Source of the DNA: Mesonia sediminis
GTDB lineage: Bacteria; Bacteroidota; Bacteroidia; Flavobacteriales; Flavobacteriaceae
NCBI RefSeq assembly: GCF_042684705.1
Contig: NZ_JBHULZ010000008.1
Span: forward strand, 144,105 to 208,104
Direction of reading: 5' to 3'
DNA: 64,000 nucleotides
The translations under genes were made by a program, and so were the position numbers. How positions within the stretch are numbered: position 1 is the first letter of the stretch; each line of letters starts with the position of its first letter. Under the pieces are notes generated by a model. That model had not been told where the DNA came from and did no database searches. It worked only from the letters and a program-made list of their open reading frames with translations. Shown one piece after another: positions 8,468-16,563 of this stretch.

Positions 8468-8821
8468 TTAGAATTTTAGTCCTCCTTCTCGAGCACCGTC
8501 TGCTAATGATTTAACTCTACCGTGATACAAATAGCCCCCTCGATCAAAGGTTACTAATTCTACACCAGCATTCTTTGCACGTTCTGCAATTAATTTTCCT
8601 ACCTCTTGAGCAACCTCAATTTTGGTTCCCTTTGCGGTGATTTCTTTATCGCGAGAAGAAGCAGCCGCTACGGTTACTCCGTCTACATCATTGATTAACT
8701 GCGCATAGATTTCTTTATTACTCCTATAAACAGATAATCTAGGACGAGTAGCGTTACCAGCTAAACTTTTACGTATTCTCCTTCTGATTTTTTCTCTTCT
8801 TTTTTCTTTTGAAAATGCCAT
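8468..8821 (-). CDS. rplR: 50S ribosomal protein L18 (uL18)
   Basis: 5S rRNA-binding protein of the central protuberance. The 117-residue sequence has the basic start KEKRREKIRRRIRKSL, RPRLSVYRSNKEIYAQLI and the end DRGGYLYHGRVKSLADGAR. Length and neighbours (rplF upstream, rpsE downstream) match the spc operon. Confidence 0.97.
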   Translation of the reverse strand: MAFSKEKRREKIRRRIRKSLAGNATRPRLSVYRSNKEIYAQLINDVDGVTVAAASSRDKEITAKGTKIEVAQEVGKLIAERAKNAGVELVTFDRGGYLYHGRVKSLADGAREGGLKF

Positions 8822-8833
8822 AATTACAATCTT

Positions 8834-9376
8834 TTAAGCTGATTTACCTGCTTTTCTTCTTAATTGTTCTCCTACAAATTTAATTCCTTTTCCTTTGTAA
8901 GGCTCTGGCTTACGGAATGATCGAATTTTTGCAGCCACTTGACCTACAAGTTGCTTATCATGAGAAGTTAGTTTAACGATTGGATTTTTTCCTTTTTCAG
9001 AAATTGCCTCAACTTTAACCTCTGGCGCCAACTCTAAAACAATATTATGAGAGAATCCCAGGGCTAAGTCTAAAACCTGCCCTTGGTTAGAGGCACGATA
9101 ACCTACCCCCACTAATTCTAATTCTTTAGTAAAACCGTTTGACACCCCTTCAACCATATTTTGGATTAAAGCTCTATACAAACCATGCTTACTTTTAAAG
9201 TTCTTTTTATCTGAAGAACGCTCTAAAATAACTTCGTTATCTTCTATTTTAATTTCGATATCCGAGAATTCTTGAGTTAACTCTCCTAACTTACCTTTTA
9301 CAGTAATTAACCCCTCATCCAGGGTTACAGTTACTCCTTCTGGTATCAAAACTGGACTGTTTCCTATTCTTGACAT
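8834..9376 (-). CDS. rplF: 50S ribosomal protein L6 (uL6)
   Basis: Large-subunit protein near the factor-binding site, made of two related domains. The 180 residues begin MSRIGNSPVLIPEGVTV and end with the L6 signature KPEPYKGKGIKFVGEQLRRK. Normal length. It is 19 bases after rpsH. Confidence 0.97.
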   Translation of the reverse strand: MSRIGNSPVLIPEGVTVTLDEGLITVKGKLGELTQEFSDIEIKIEDNEVILERSSDKKNFKSKHGLYRALIQNMVEGVSNGFTKELELVGVGYRASNQGQVLDLALGFSHNIVLELAPEVKVEAISEKGKNPIVKLTSHDKQLVGQVAAKIRSFRKPEPYKGKGIKFVGEQLRRKAGKSA

Positions 9377-9395
9377 AACTTTTGTCTTTTAAAAA

Positions 9396-9794
9396 TTAGT
9401 AAACGTAGCAAAGTAATTCACCACCTACTTTCTCTCTTTGGGCTTGCTTACCTGTCATAACCCCTTTTGAGGTAGAAACAATAGCAATTCCTAATCCGTT
9501 AAGGATTCTTGGAATTTCATTAGCCCCTGCATATTTACGCAGACCGGGTTTACTAATTCGTTGTAATTTTTTAATTACACTCTCTTTAGTATCCTTATCA
9601 TATTTAAGCGCAATTTTGATACTTCCTTGAGCGGTAGTATCTTCAAACTTATAACTTAAGATATATCCTTGATCGAATAAAATCTTTGTTATTTGTTTTT
9701 TTAGATTAGAAGCAGGAATTTCAACTACACGGTGATTTGCCGCCATTGCGTTTCTAATTCTTGTCAAATAATCTGCGATAGGATCTGTATTCAT
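9396..9794 (-). CDS. rpsH: 30S ribosomal protein S8 (uS8)
   Basis: 16S rRNA-binding assembly protein and known spc-operon repressor in enterobacteria. The 132 residues begin MNTDPIADYLTRIRNAMAAN and end with GIAIVSTSKGVMTGKQA and GGELLCYVY. A 63-base spacer, longer than its neighbours, separates it from rpsN; no convincing structure was seen there. Confidence 0.97.
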   Translation of the reverse strand: MNTDPIADYLTRIRNAMAANHRVVEIPASNLKKQITKILFDQGYILSYKFEDTTAQGSIKIALKYDKDTKESVIKKLQRISKPGLRKYAGANEIPRILNGLGIAIVSTSKGVMTGKQAQREKVGGELLCYVY

Positions 9795-9857
9795 CTTACA
9801 AATATTTTGATTGTGGTTTTCTTCTTATTTTTAGAACCTTCAATCAGTTAAACAATA

Positions 9858-10127
9858 TTACCAACTAGCTTTCTTTACGCCAGGTATCAAACCTTTGTTG
9901 GCCATTTCTCTAAACATCACACGAGAAATTCCAAATTGTCTCATGTAACCTTTAGGTCTTCCGGTTAATTTACATCTATTATGTAAGCGAACTGGAGAGG
10001 CATTTTTAGGTAATTTTTGTAATGCTTCATAATCACCAGCTTCTTTCAAAGCCTTTCTCTTTTCAGCATATTTATCTACCAATTTTTGTCTCTTCACCTC
10101 GCGGGCTTTCATTGATTCTTTAGCCAT
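9858..10127 (-). CDS. rpsN: 30S ribosomal protein S14 (uS14), zinc-less form
   Basis: Small-subunit head protein. The 89-residue sequence is the longer, zinc-independent type: only one cysteine (NRCKLTGRPKGYMRQFGISR) and no CxxC ribbon. It ends MANKGLIPGVKKASW, as usual for the family. With the zinc-less L36 in the same cluster, this genome's main ribosomal set seems to avoid these two zinc sites. It is 1 base after rplE. Confidence 0.96.
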   Translation of the reverse strand: MAKESMKAREVKRQKLVDKYAEKRKALKEAGDYEALQKLPKNASPVRLHNRCKLTGRPKGYMRQFGISRVMFREMANKGLIPGVKKASW

Positions 10128-10128
10128 G

Positions 10129-10680
10129 TTATTTCTTTTTAAATGGTAAACCTAGTTCTGTCAATAAAGACTTCGCTTCTTTATCGGTTTTTGCCGTGGT
10201 TACAAATGTAATATCCATACCTGATATTTTGTTCACTGTATCGATATTTATTTCAGGAAAAATAATTTGCTCAGTAATTCCTAAGTTATAATTACCTCTC
10301 CCGTCAAAACCAGTGGCCTTAATTCCGTTAAAATCACGCACTCTTGGTAAAGAAGCGGTGATTAATCGATCTAAAAATTCATACATACGCTCACCTCTTA
10401 AAGTAACTTTGGCGCCAATAGGCATACCTTTACGTAATTTAAAAGAGGCAACATCTTTCTTTGAAATGGTTGCAACGGCCTTTTGACCTGTTATAGTGGT
10501 TAACTCATCAACAGCGTGATCAATTAATTTTTTATCAGCAACAGCTGCACCTACACCTCTACTTACTACAATTTTAGTAAGTTTAGGCACTTCCATTTTA
10601 TTTTCGTAACTAAATTCTTCCGTAAGAGCAGAAATGACCTTGTCTTTATACTCTTGTTTAAGTCTTGGTACGTAGCTCAT
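10129..10680 (-). CDS. rplE: 50S ribosomal protein L5 (uL5)
   Basis: 5S rRNA-binding protein that contacts the P-site tRNA. The 183 residues have PRLKQEYKDKVI, the GVTLR-type region GAKVTLRGERMYEFLDRLI and YNLGITEQIIFPEI. Normal length. It is 2 bases after rplX and 1 base before rpsN. Confidence 0.97.
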   Translation of the reverse strand: MSYVPRLKQEYKDKVISALTEEFSYENKMEVPKLTKIVVSRGVGAAVADKKLIDHAVDELTTITGQKAVATISKKDVASFKLRKGMPIGAKVTLRGERMYEFLDRLITASLPRVRDFNGIKATGFDGRGNYNLGITEQIIFPEINIDTVNKISGMDITFVTTAKTDKEAKSLLTELGLPFKKK

Positions 10681-10682
10681 AA

Positions 10683-10994
10683 CTAAATTAGTTCATTAGA
10701 TTTTTTAGAAAATCTCACTTTCTTTTCTCCCTCCATTTTAAAACCTACACGTGTAGTTTCTCCATTTTTATCGATAAGAGATAAATTTGAAATATGAATA
10801 GGAGCTTCTTTCTTTTGAATCCCACCTTGTGGATTAGAAGCACTAGGCTTCTGGTGTTTAGAAACCAAATTGATTCCTTCCACAATGGCCTTCTGTTTGT
10901 CAACCAATACCTTTTGCACCTTACCTTCTTGACCTTTATGATCTCCAGCAATTACGCGTACGGTATCTCCTGATTTTATTTTAAGCTTTGTCAT
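10683..10994 (-). CDS. rplX: 50S ribosomal protein L24 (uL24)
   Basis: Assembly-initiating large-subunit protein. The 103 residues start with a KOW motif (IKSGDTVRVIAGDHKGQEGK) and continue with GINLVSKHQKPSASNPQGGI. Its neighbours rplN and rplE fit the conserved spc order. Confidence 0.97.
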   Translation of the reverse strand: MTKLKIKSGDTVRVIAGDHKGQEGKVQKVLVDKQKAIVEGINLVSKHQKPSASNPQGGIQKKEAPIHISNLSLIDKNGETTRVGFKMEGEKKVRFSKKSNELI

Positions 10995-11004
10995 TTTTTC
11001 TGTA

Positions 11005-11373
11005 TTAAAGCACCTCTGGCGCTAATGATACAATTTTCATAAATTGCTTATCGCGTAGTTCCCTCGCAACTGGGCCAAAAACACGAGTTCCTCGCATTTC
11101 ACCAGTTGGATTTAACAACACACAAGCATTATCATCAAAGCGGATGTACGAACCATCTGCTCTACGAACTTCTTTTTTGGTACGCACCACTACTGCGGTA
11201 GAAACAGCTCCTTTTTTAACGCTTCCGTTAGGAGTAGATTCTTTCACACTTACCACAATTTTGTCTCCAACAGAAGCATAACGCTTCTTGGTACCTCCCA
11301 ATACACGGATAGTCAAAACCTCTTTGGCTCCAGTATTGTCTGCTACTTTTAATCTAGATTCTTGTTGTACCAT
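11005..11373 (-). CDS. rplN: 50S ribosomal protein L14 (uL14)
   Basis: Interface protein of the large subunit. The 122 residues include MVQQESRLKVADNTGAKEVL, the SVGDKIVVSVKE strand and the end ARELRDKQFMKIVSLAPEVL. Normal length. It is 2 bases after rpsQ. Confidence 0.97.
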   Translation of the reverse strand: MVQQESRLKVADNTGAKEVLTIRVLGGTKKRYASVGDKIVVSVKESTPNGSVKKGAVSTAVVVRTKKEVRRADGSYIRFDDNACVLLNPTGEMRGTRVFGPVARELRDKQFMKIVSLAPEVL

Positions 11374-11375
11374 AA

Positions 11376-11633
11376 TTACTTAGCTCTTTCTATGATTTCT
11401 ACTAATCTCCAACATTTAGACTTACTCATAGGCTTAGTTTCCATAATCCTAACCGTATCTCCTTCGTTGCAGTCATTTTTTTCATCGTGCGCTACGTATT
11501 TCTTCGTTTTTAAAACGAATTTTCCATACATAGGGTGTTTCATTTTTTTCACTTCAGAAACCACAATAGATTTCTGCATTTTGTTACTAGTAACAACACC
11601 TATACGTTCTTTTCTTAAATTTCTTTTTTCCAT
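11376..11633 (-). CDS. rpsQ: 30S ribosomal protein S17 (uS17)
   Basis: Small-subunit OB-fold protein. The 85 residues start MEKRNLRKERIGVVTSNKMQ and contain KYVAHDEKNDCNEGDTVRI and ETKPMSKSKCWRLVEI, all S17 signatures. Confidence 0.96.
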   Translation of the reverse strand: MEKRNLRKERIGVVTSNKMQKSIVVSEVKKMKHPMYGKFVLKTKKYVAHDEKNDCNEGDTVRIMETKPMSKSKCWRLVEIIERAK

Positions 11634-11645
11634 TACTCAGCAGAA

Positions 11646-11837
11646 TTATTGTAATTCTCTTTTTGTGATTTCTGTTGCTATACGTGCAATACTTCTTCTC
11701 ACGTTTCTTATTTGCGCCGGGTTATCTAAAGGCGTGATCGCATGAGCCATTTTCAAGTCTCTGTACGATTGTTCTTGTATAGCCAATTGCTCTTGCAATT
11801 CGGCCACCGATAATTCTTTTACTTCTGATTGTTTCAT
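11646..11837 (-). CDS. rpmC: 50S ribosomal protein L29 (uL29)
   Basis: Two-helix protein at the tunnel exit, near the docking site of trigger factor and SRP. The 63 residues begin MKQSEVKELSVAELQEQLA and end RRSIARIATEITKRELQ. It lies between rplP and rpsQ as expected. Confidence 0.96.
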   Translation of the reverse strand: MKQSEVKELSVAELQEQLAIQEQSYRDLKMAHAITPLDNPAQIRNVRRSIARIATEITKRELQ

Positions 11838-11847
11838 AACTCAAAAA

Positions 11848-12267
11848 TTATTCTTGATAATCCCTTGCAACAATAAACTTAGTTCTTACAGGCAGTTTTT
11901 GAGCCGCTAAACGCAAGGCTTCTTTGGCTGACTCCTGAGGAACCCCTCCTATTTCAAATAAAATTCTTCCAGGTTTCACAACAGCTGCCCAATACTCTAC
12001 ATTACCCTTACCTTTACCCATACGTACTTCTAATGGCTTTTTAGTAATTGGCTTGTCTGGGAAAATTTTAATCCAAATAGACCCTTCTCTTTTCAAGTAT
12101 CTTGTTGCTGCAATACGCGCAGCTTCTATTTGACGTGCTGTCACGAAGCTAGAATCTAATGATTTGATTCCAAAAGTACCGTTTGAAAGTCTATGCCCTC
12201 TTCCGGCATTTCCTTTCATACGACCTTTTTGTTGCTTTCTATATTTCGTTCTTTTAGGCTGTAACAT
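11848..12267 (-). CDS. rplP: 50S ribosomal protein L16 (uL16)
   Basis: Large-subunit protein close to the peptidyl-transferase centre and A-site tRNA. The 139 residues start MLQPKRTKYRKQQKGRMKG and include RTKFIVARDYQE at the end and MGKGKGNVEYWAAVVKPGRI. Normal length. Confidence 0.97.
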   Translation of the reverse strand: MLQPKRTKYRKQQKGRMKGNAGRGHRLSNGTFGIKSLDSSFVTARQIEAARIAATRYLKREGSIWIKIFPDKPITKKPLEVRMGKGKGNVEYWAAVVKPGRILFEIGGVPQESAKEALRLAAQKLPVRTKFIVARDYQE

Positions 12268-12285
12268 TTCTCTTAATTTAAAAAA

Positions 12286-13005
12286 TTACTTTCTACGACG
12301 TGATTTGTTACCACCTCGTCCAGATCCAGATTTACCTCCTTGCTTTTTAGACATTCCTACAAGCGGAGATAATTCTCTTTTTCCGTATACTTCGCCTTTC
12401 ATGATCCATACTTTTACACCTAATCTACCATAAGTAGTGTGGGCTTCAACTAAAGCATAATCAATATCGGCTCTAAAGGTTGATAAAGGTATTCTACCTT
12501 CTTTGTAGGCTTCACTACGTGCCATTTCAGCACCGTTTAAACGACCTGAAATCTGCACCTTAATACCTTCAGCATTCATACGCATTGCAGCAGCAATAGC
12601 CATTTTAATTGCACGACGGTAAGAAATTCTATTTTCTATTTGTCTTGCAATACTCGCCGCTACTAAATGAGCATCTAGTTCTGGTCTTTTAATTTCAAAA
12701 ATATTAACCTGAACTTCTTTTCCAGTAATTTTCTTAAGCTCTTCTTTCAACTTGTCTACCTCTTGCCCCCCTTTACCAATAATGATACCTGGTCTGGCCG
12801 TTGTGATAGTAACGGTTACAAGTTTAAGCGTACGCTCAATAATCACTCTAGATACACTAGCTTTAGAAAGACGAGCATGGATATATTTTCTAATCTTATC
12901 GTCTTCAGCTAATTTATCGCCGTAGTTGTCTCCTCCGTACCAGTTAGATTCCCATCCTCTGATGATACCAAGTCTATTCCCGATTGGATTTGTTTTTTGT
13001 CCCAT
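12286..13005 (-). CDS. rpsC: 30S ribosomal protein S3 (uS3)
   Basis: Small-subunit protein at the mRNA entry, with helicase-like function. The 239 residues begin MGQKTNPIGNRLGIIRGWES, contain a KH domain with PGIIIGKGGQEVDKL at about 60-80, and the C-terminal domain GRLNGAEMARSEAYKEGR. The tail is Gly/Lys/Arg-rich (SGSGRGGNKSRRRK). Confidence 0.97.
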   Translation of the reverse strand: MGQKTNPIGNRLGIIRGWESNWYGGDNYGDKLAEDDKIRKYIHARLSKASVSRVIIERTLKLVTVTITTARPGIIIGKGGQEVDKLKEELKKITGKEVQVNIFEIKRPELDAHLVAASIARQIENRISYRRAIKMAIAAAMRMNAEGIKVQISGRLNGAEMARSEAYKEGRIPLSTFRADIDYALVEAHTTYGRLGVKVWIMKGEVYGKRELSPLVGMSKKQGGKSGSGRGGNKSRRRK

Positions 13006-13013
13006 ACTACTTC

Positions 13014-13421
13014 TTAGCTTTGTGTATTATTTTTAGACCCTAAAACCATAGTTACATGATTTGATCTTTTTCTTATTCTATGTGCTCTTCCTTGAGGTGC
13101 CGGTCTTAATCTTTTCAACATACTACCACCGTCAACTCTAATTTCTTTAATATAAAGTTCTGCATCTTCTAGACTCGCCTCTTCATTCTTGGCTTGCCAG
13201 TTTGCTATCGCAGACAACAAAAGTTTTTCTAAACGAATAGATGCTTCTTTTGTGTTAAACTTTAATATTTGAAGCGCCTTTTCTACACCTTCACCACGTA
13301 CTAAATCTGCTACTAAACGCATTTTTCTTGGCGAAGTAGGGCAGTTATTTAGCTTTGCGAAAGCTACTTGTTTCTTAGCTTCTTTAATTTGCTCTGCTCT
13401 TTCTTTTTTACGAACTCCCAT
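13014..13421 (-). CDS. rplV: 50S ribosomal protein L22 (uL22)
   Basis: Tunnel-lining large-subunit protein. The 135 residues include NNCPTSPRKMRLVADLVRG and the beta-hairpin region ending RLRPAPQGRAHRIRKRSNHV. A 20-residue basic N-terminal extension precedes the usual start of homology. It overlaps nothing and lies 8 bases after rpsS. Confidence 0.97.
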   Translation of the reverse strand: MGVRKKERAEQIKEAKKQVAFAKLNNCPTSPRKMRLVADLVRGEGVEKALQILKFNTKEASIRLEKLLLSAIANWQAKNEEASLEDAELYIKEIRVDGGSMLKRLRPAPQGRAHRIRKRSNHVTMVLGSKNNTQS

Positions 13422-13429
13422 AGCTTCAA

Positions 13430-13708
13430 TTATTTTTTACCTTTATTTTTAGAACCTCCGTGCCCTCTATAAGAACGAGTTGGTGAAAATTCTCCTAATT
13501 TATGACCCACCATATTCTCTGTCACATAAACTGGTACAAACTGTCTACCGTTATGCACCCCTATAGTCTGGCCTACAAAATCTGGAGTTATCATCGAAGC
13601 TCTTGACCACGTTTTGATAACAGTCTTTTTTCCAGACTCTACATTTTGCGCTACCTTTTTCTCTAACTTATAGTGAACGTAAGGTCCTTTTTTTAATGAA
13701 CGTGCCAT
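13430..13708 (-). CDS. rpsS: 30S ribosomal protein S19 (uS19)
   Basis: Small-subunit head protein forming a complex with S13. The 92 residues begin MARSLKKGPYVHYKLEKKV and contain TIGVHNGRQFVPVYVTENMV and GHKLGEFSPTRSYRGHGG. Normal length, 6 bases after rplB. Confidence 0.97.
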   Translation of the reverse strand: MARSLKKGPYVHYKLEKKVAQNVESGKKTVIKTWSRASMITPDFVGQTIGVHNGRQFVPVYVTENMVGHKLGEFSPTRSYRGHGGSKNKGKK

Positions 13709-13714
13709 ATCTTA

Positions 13715-14539
13715 TTATTTCTTTCTACGTTCTACAATAAACTTATTACTCGCTTTGGTTTTAGAACGAGTTCTATAACCCTTGGCTGGTATACCTTTTC
13801 TAGATCTTGGATGACCTCCTGAAGCTCTACCTTCACCACCACCCATTGGGTGATCAACTGGGTTCATAACAACTGGTCTAGTTCTAGGCCTTCTTCCTAA
13901 CCAACGCTTTCTACCTGCCTTACCAGAAACCAACAATTGATGATCACTGTTTGATACAGCACCAATAGTTGCCATACACTCACTTAAGATCAACCTAATT
14001 TCTCCTGAAGGCAACTTTACCGTTGCATACTTACCTTCTCTCGCAATCAATTGAGCAAACGCACCTGCACTACGAGCCATCACAGCTCCTTGACCAGGTC
14101 TTAACTCAATACAAGAAATCACAGTACCTAAAGGAATTTCCTTTAAAGGCATTGCGTTTCCAATTTCTGTGGCTACATCGCTTCCAGAAACTAAATTCTG
14201 ACCTACCTGTAAACCATTTTGAGCAATTACATAACGTTTCTCTCCATCTTGATAGTTCAATAATGCAATAAACGCAGTTCTGTTCGGATCATACTCGATT
14301 GAAGCAACAGTTGCAGGAATACCCGCTTTGTTACGTTTAAAATCGATAATACGATAACGTTTCTTATGACCACCACCTCTATAGCGCATAGTCATTTTTC
14401 CTTGACTGTTTCTACCTCCTGTTCTTTTTCTCGGAGCAAGTAAACTCTTCTCCGGCTTATCAGTAGTAATGGCGTCATACCCATTAACTACTCTAAAACG
14501 CTGACCAGGAGTGATTGGTTTTAATTTTCTAACCGACAT
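13715..14539 (-). CDS. rplB: 50S ribosomal protein L2 (uL2)
   Basis: Primary rRNA-binding protein needed for subunit association and peptidyl transfer. The 274 residues include the N-terminal GGGHKKRYRIIDFKRNK, the SH3-like part VGQNLVSGSDVATEIGNAMP and the functional loop VMNPVDHPMGGGEGRASGG with the conserved histidine. Normal length. Confidence 0.98.
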   Translation of the reverse strand: MSVRKLKPITPGQRFRVVNGYDAITTDKPEKSLLAPRKRTGGRNSQGKMTMRYRGGGHKKRYRIIDFKRNKAGIPATVASIEYDPNRTAFIALLNYQDGEKRYVIAQNGLQVGQNLVSGSDVATEIGNAMPLKEIPLGTVISCIELRPGQGAVMARSAGAFAQLIAREGKYATVKLPSGEIRLILSECMATIGAVSNSDHQLLVSGKAGRKRWLGRRPRTRPVVMNPVDHPMGGGEGRASGGHPRSRKGIPAKGYRTRSKTKASNKFIVERRKK

Positions 14540-14549
14540 CCTTTAATTC

Positions 14550-14840
14550 TTAAAGATTAGTATATAAATCTATTGTCTCTCCGTCTGCCACCTGTACAAT
14601 TGCTTTTTTATAAGCATTTGTTTTACCAGTCACGACACCCGTTTTAGTGTAACGAGTTTTTCGATCTGGACGGACAATCATTGTGCGAACTTTTTCAACT
14701 GAAACGCCATAAGCAGACTCTACTGCGTCTTTTATTTCAATCTTGTTCGCCTTTTTATTCACCACAAAAGCAAAGCGATTATTCAATTCGCTATCATTAG
14801 TTGCTTTTTCTGTAATAATAGGTTTTATTAAGATACTCAT
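14550..14840 (-). CDS. rplW: 50S ribosomal protein L23 (uL23)
   Basis: Exit-tunnel protein that docks trigger factor and SRP. The 96 residues begin MSILIKPIITEKAT and contain VVNKKANKIEIKDAVESAYG. Normal length, 5 bases after rplD. Confidence 0.97.
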   Translation of the reverse strand: MSILIKPIITEKATNDSELNNRFAFVVNKKANKIEIKDAVESAYGVSVEKVRTMIVRPDRKTRYTKTGVVTGKTNAYKKAIVQVADGETIDLYTNL

Positions 14841-14845
14841 AACGC

Positions 14846-15475
14846 TTATTTACTCAAATTCTTTTCAATTTCTTCTAACGACTCCTCAGTCAACACAACT
14901 TTATTTGCGTGCATTAATTTGTAAGTGCTTATTTCTGAAGCAGTTACAACTTCTGAAGTTTTTAAATTACGTGATGACAAATATACATTTTTATTTGTTT
15001 CACCCAATACTATCAATGATTTTTTATCATTTAAGCCTAAATTAGCTAAAAAGCTTAAAAAATCCTTAGTTTTTGGTTTATCAAAATTAAAATCCTCAAC
15101 AACCATTAAGTTGTTAGATTTTACCTTTTGAGAGAGTACAGATCTTCTGGCCAAACGCTTAAGGTTTTTATTCAATTTAAAACCATAATTTCTTGGTCTA
15201 GGTCCAAATATACGGCCACCCCCTCTAAAGATTGGCGACTTAATACTACCCGCACGGGCCGTACCTGTTCCTTTTTGCTTCTTAATCTTACGAGTACTTC
15301 CTACAATTTCGGCTCTTTCTTTAGCCTTATGTGTACCTTGTCTTTGATTCGCCAAGTACTGCTTAACATCTAAGTAAACAGCGTGCTCGTTAGGCTCAAT
15401 TCCAAAAACAGCATCAGAAAGGTTTGCCTCTCTACCTGTTTCTTTACCTTGTTTATCTAAAACTGCTACTTTCAT
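14846..15475 (-). CDS. rplD: 50S ribosomal protein L4 (uL4)
   Basis: Tunnel protein, and in enterobacteria the repressor of the S10 operon. ATG at 15475 gives 209 residues starting MKVAVLDKQGKETGREANL. A longer frame to 15520 would overlap rplC by 46 bases and carries no family sequence. The long basic loop is clear (TRKIKKQKGTGTARAGSIKS, FGPRPRNYGFKLNKN). Its ATG overlaps the rplC stop by one base (TAATG), so the two are probably translationally coupled. Confidence 0.97.
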   Translation of the reverse strand: MKVAVLDKQGKETGREANLSDAVFGIEPNEHAVYLDVKQYLANQRQGTHKAKERAEIVGSTRKIKKQKGTGTARAGSIKSPIFRGGGRIFGPRPRNYGFKLNKNLKRLARRSVLSQKVKSNNLMVVEDFNFDKPKTKDFLSFLANLGLNDKKSLIVLGETNKNVYLSSRNLKTSEVVTASEISTYKLMHANKVVLTEESLEEIEKNLSK

Positions 15476-16092
15476 TATTTCTGAATAGTTACGTAAGCGT
15501 TTTTGTGGCCAGGAACACATCCTTTAACTACTAGCAGATTTTTTTCTGCTACCACTTTTAACACTTTAAGATTTTCTACTTTCACTCTTTCGCCTCCCAT
15601 TTGACCTGCCATACGCATTCCTTTAAAAACACGCGCAGGGTAAGAAGCCGCACCAATCGATCCTGGAGCTCTTAAACGGTTATGTTGACCGTGCGTTTGT
15701 TGCCCAACACCACCAAAACCGTGACGCTTTACAACCCCCTGAAAACCTTTACCTTTAGAAGTTCCTACTACATCAACAAATTCTCCTTCTGTAAAGTGCT
15801 CTACAGTAATTTGATCACCTAATTTGTAATCTTCTTCAAATCCTTGGAACTCGACAACTTTACGTTTTGCACCAGTACCTGCTTTCTTAAAGTGACCTGC
15901 AGCCGCTTTTGTAGTAGCTTTGTCTGATTTGTCATCGAAACCAAGTTGAAGAGCTTCATACCCGTCAACCTCGATGGTTCTGACTTGGGTAACTACACAT
16001 GGTCCTGCTTGAATAACGGTACACGGAATATTTTTTCCGTTTTCGTCAAAAATGCTGGTCATGCCTATTTTCTTTCCTATTAACCCAGACAT
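15475..16092 (-). CDS. rplC: 50S ribosomal protein L3 (uL3)
   Basis: Early-assembly large-subunit protein reaching the peptidyl-transferase centre. The 205 residues begin MSGLIGKKIGMTSIFDENG and contain the loop KGKGFQGVVKRHGFGGVGQQTHGQHNRLRAPGSIG region (key residues at about 130-160). A 153-base spacer with two hairpins separates it from rpsJ, the longest gap inside the cluster. Confidence 0.97.
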   Translation of the reverse strand: MSGLIGKKIGMTSIFDENGKNIPCTVIQAGPCVVTQVRTIEVDGYEALQLGFDDKSDKATTKAAAGHFKKAGTGAKRKVVEFQGFEEDYKLGDQITVEHFTEGEFVDVVGTSKGKGFQGVVKRHGFGGVGQQTHGQHNRLRAPGSIGAASYPARVFKGMRMAGQMGGERVKVENLKVLKVVAEKNLLVVKGCVPGHKNAYVTIQK

Positions 16093-16122
16093 AATTATTA
16101 TTTATTATTAAACATTTATATT

Positions 16123-16161
16123 AAAAAAATTTAGGGGCTAGAAAAATATATCTAACCCCTA
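16123..16161 (-). promoter_or_regulatory. Attenuator-like hairpin between rpsJ and rplC
   Basis: A 10-bp stem with one G-U pair (16132-16141 with 16152-16161) closes a 10-base loop. On the minus strand it is followed by a run of seven U (A run at 16123-16129). It has the form of an intrinsic terminator but stands between two ribosomal genes that should be co-transcribed, so conditional termination is the likeliest role. Confidence 0.6.
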
Positions 16162-16208
16162 GACTATATTCTTCCGTTTTTCCCTCGCTCGCAGCTCAGG
16201 ACATGTTA

Positions 16209-16232
16209 CTATCACTTGTAATCAAGTAATAG
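16209..16232 (-). promoter_or_regulatory. Second hairpin of the rplC leader
   Basis: Just after rpsJ, 16209-16218 pairs with 16223-16232 (10 bp including a wobble) around a 4-base loop. With the downstream U-run hairpin it makes a two-stem leader of about 150 bases before rplC. Confidence 0.5.
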
Positions 16233-16245
16233 CTTGGTAAAATCA

Positions 16246-16551
16246 TTAAACTTTAATCTCTACCTCTACTCCACTTGGAAGCTCTAATTTCATAAGAGCA
16301 TCAATTGTTTTAGAAGATGAGCTATAGATATCTAATAATCTTTTATAAGAACTTAACTCGAACTGCTCACGCGCTTTTTTATTCACGTGCGGCGAACGCA
16401 ACACTGTAAATATTTTTTTATGCGTAGGTAATGGAATTGGTCCCGTTACCACAGCCCCCGTAGTTTTAACTGTTTTTACAATTTTCTCAGCAGATTTATC
16501 TACCAAGTTGTAATCGTAAGATTTTAATTTTATTCTAATTTTCTGACTCAT
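16246..16551 (-). CDS. rpsJ: 30S ribosomal protein S10 (uS10)
   Basis: Small-subunit head protein, also the NusE antitermination partner. The 101 residues begin MSQKIRIKLKSYDYNLVDKS and contain GPIPLPTHKKIFTVLRSPHV. It is 12 bases after fusA, so the str and S10 blocks are joined; the tuf gene usually found here in other phyla is missing. Confidence 0.97.
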   Translation of the reverse strand: MSQKIRIKLKSYDYNLVDKSAEKIVKTVKTTGAVVTGPIPLPTHKKIFTVLRSPHVNKKAREQFELSSYKRLLDIYSSSSKTIDALMKLELPSGVEVEIKV

Positions 16552-16563
16552 GTTTCCTTGATA

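Noticed and set aside
11362..11745. 127-codon plus-strand frame across rplN, rpsQ and rpmC
   Set aside because: It lies opposite three unmistakable ribosomal protein genes and its hydrophobic, Phe/Ser-rich product is what reverse-frame translation of such genes gives.
15476..15520. Upstream extension of rplD
   Set aside because: It lies inside rplC; L4 homology begins at the ATG at 15475.
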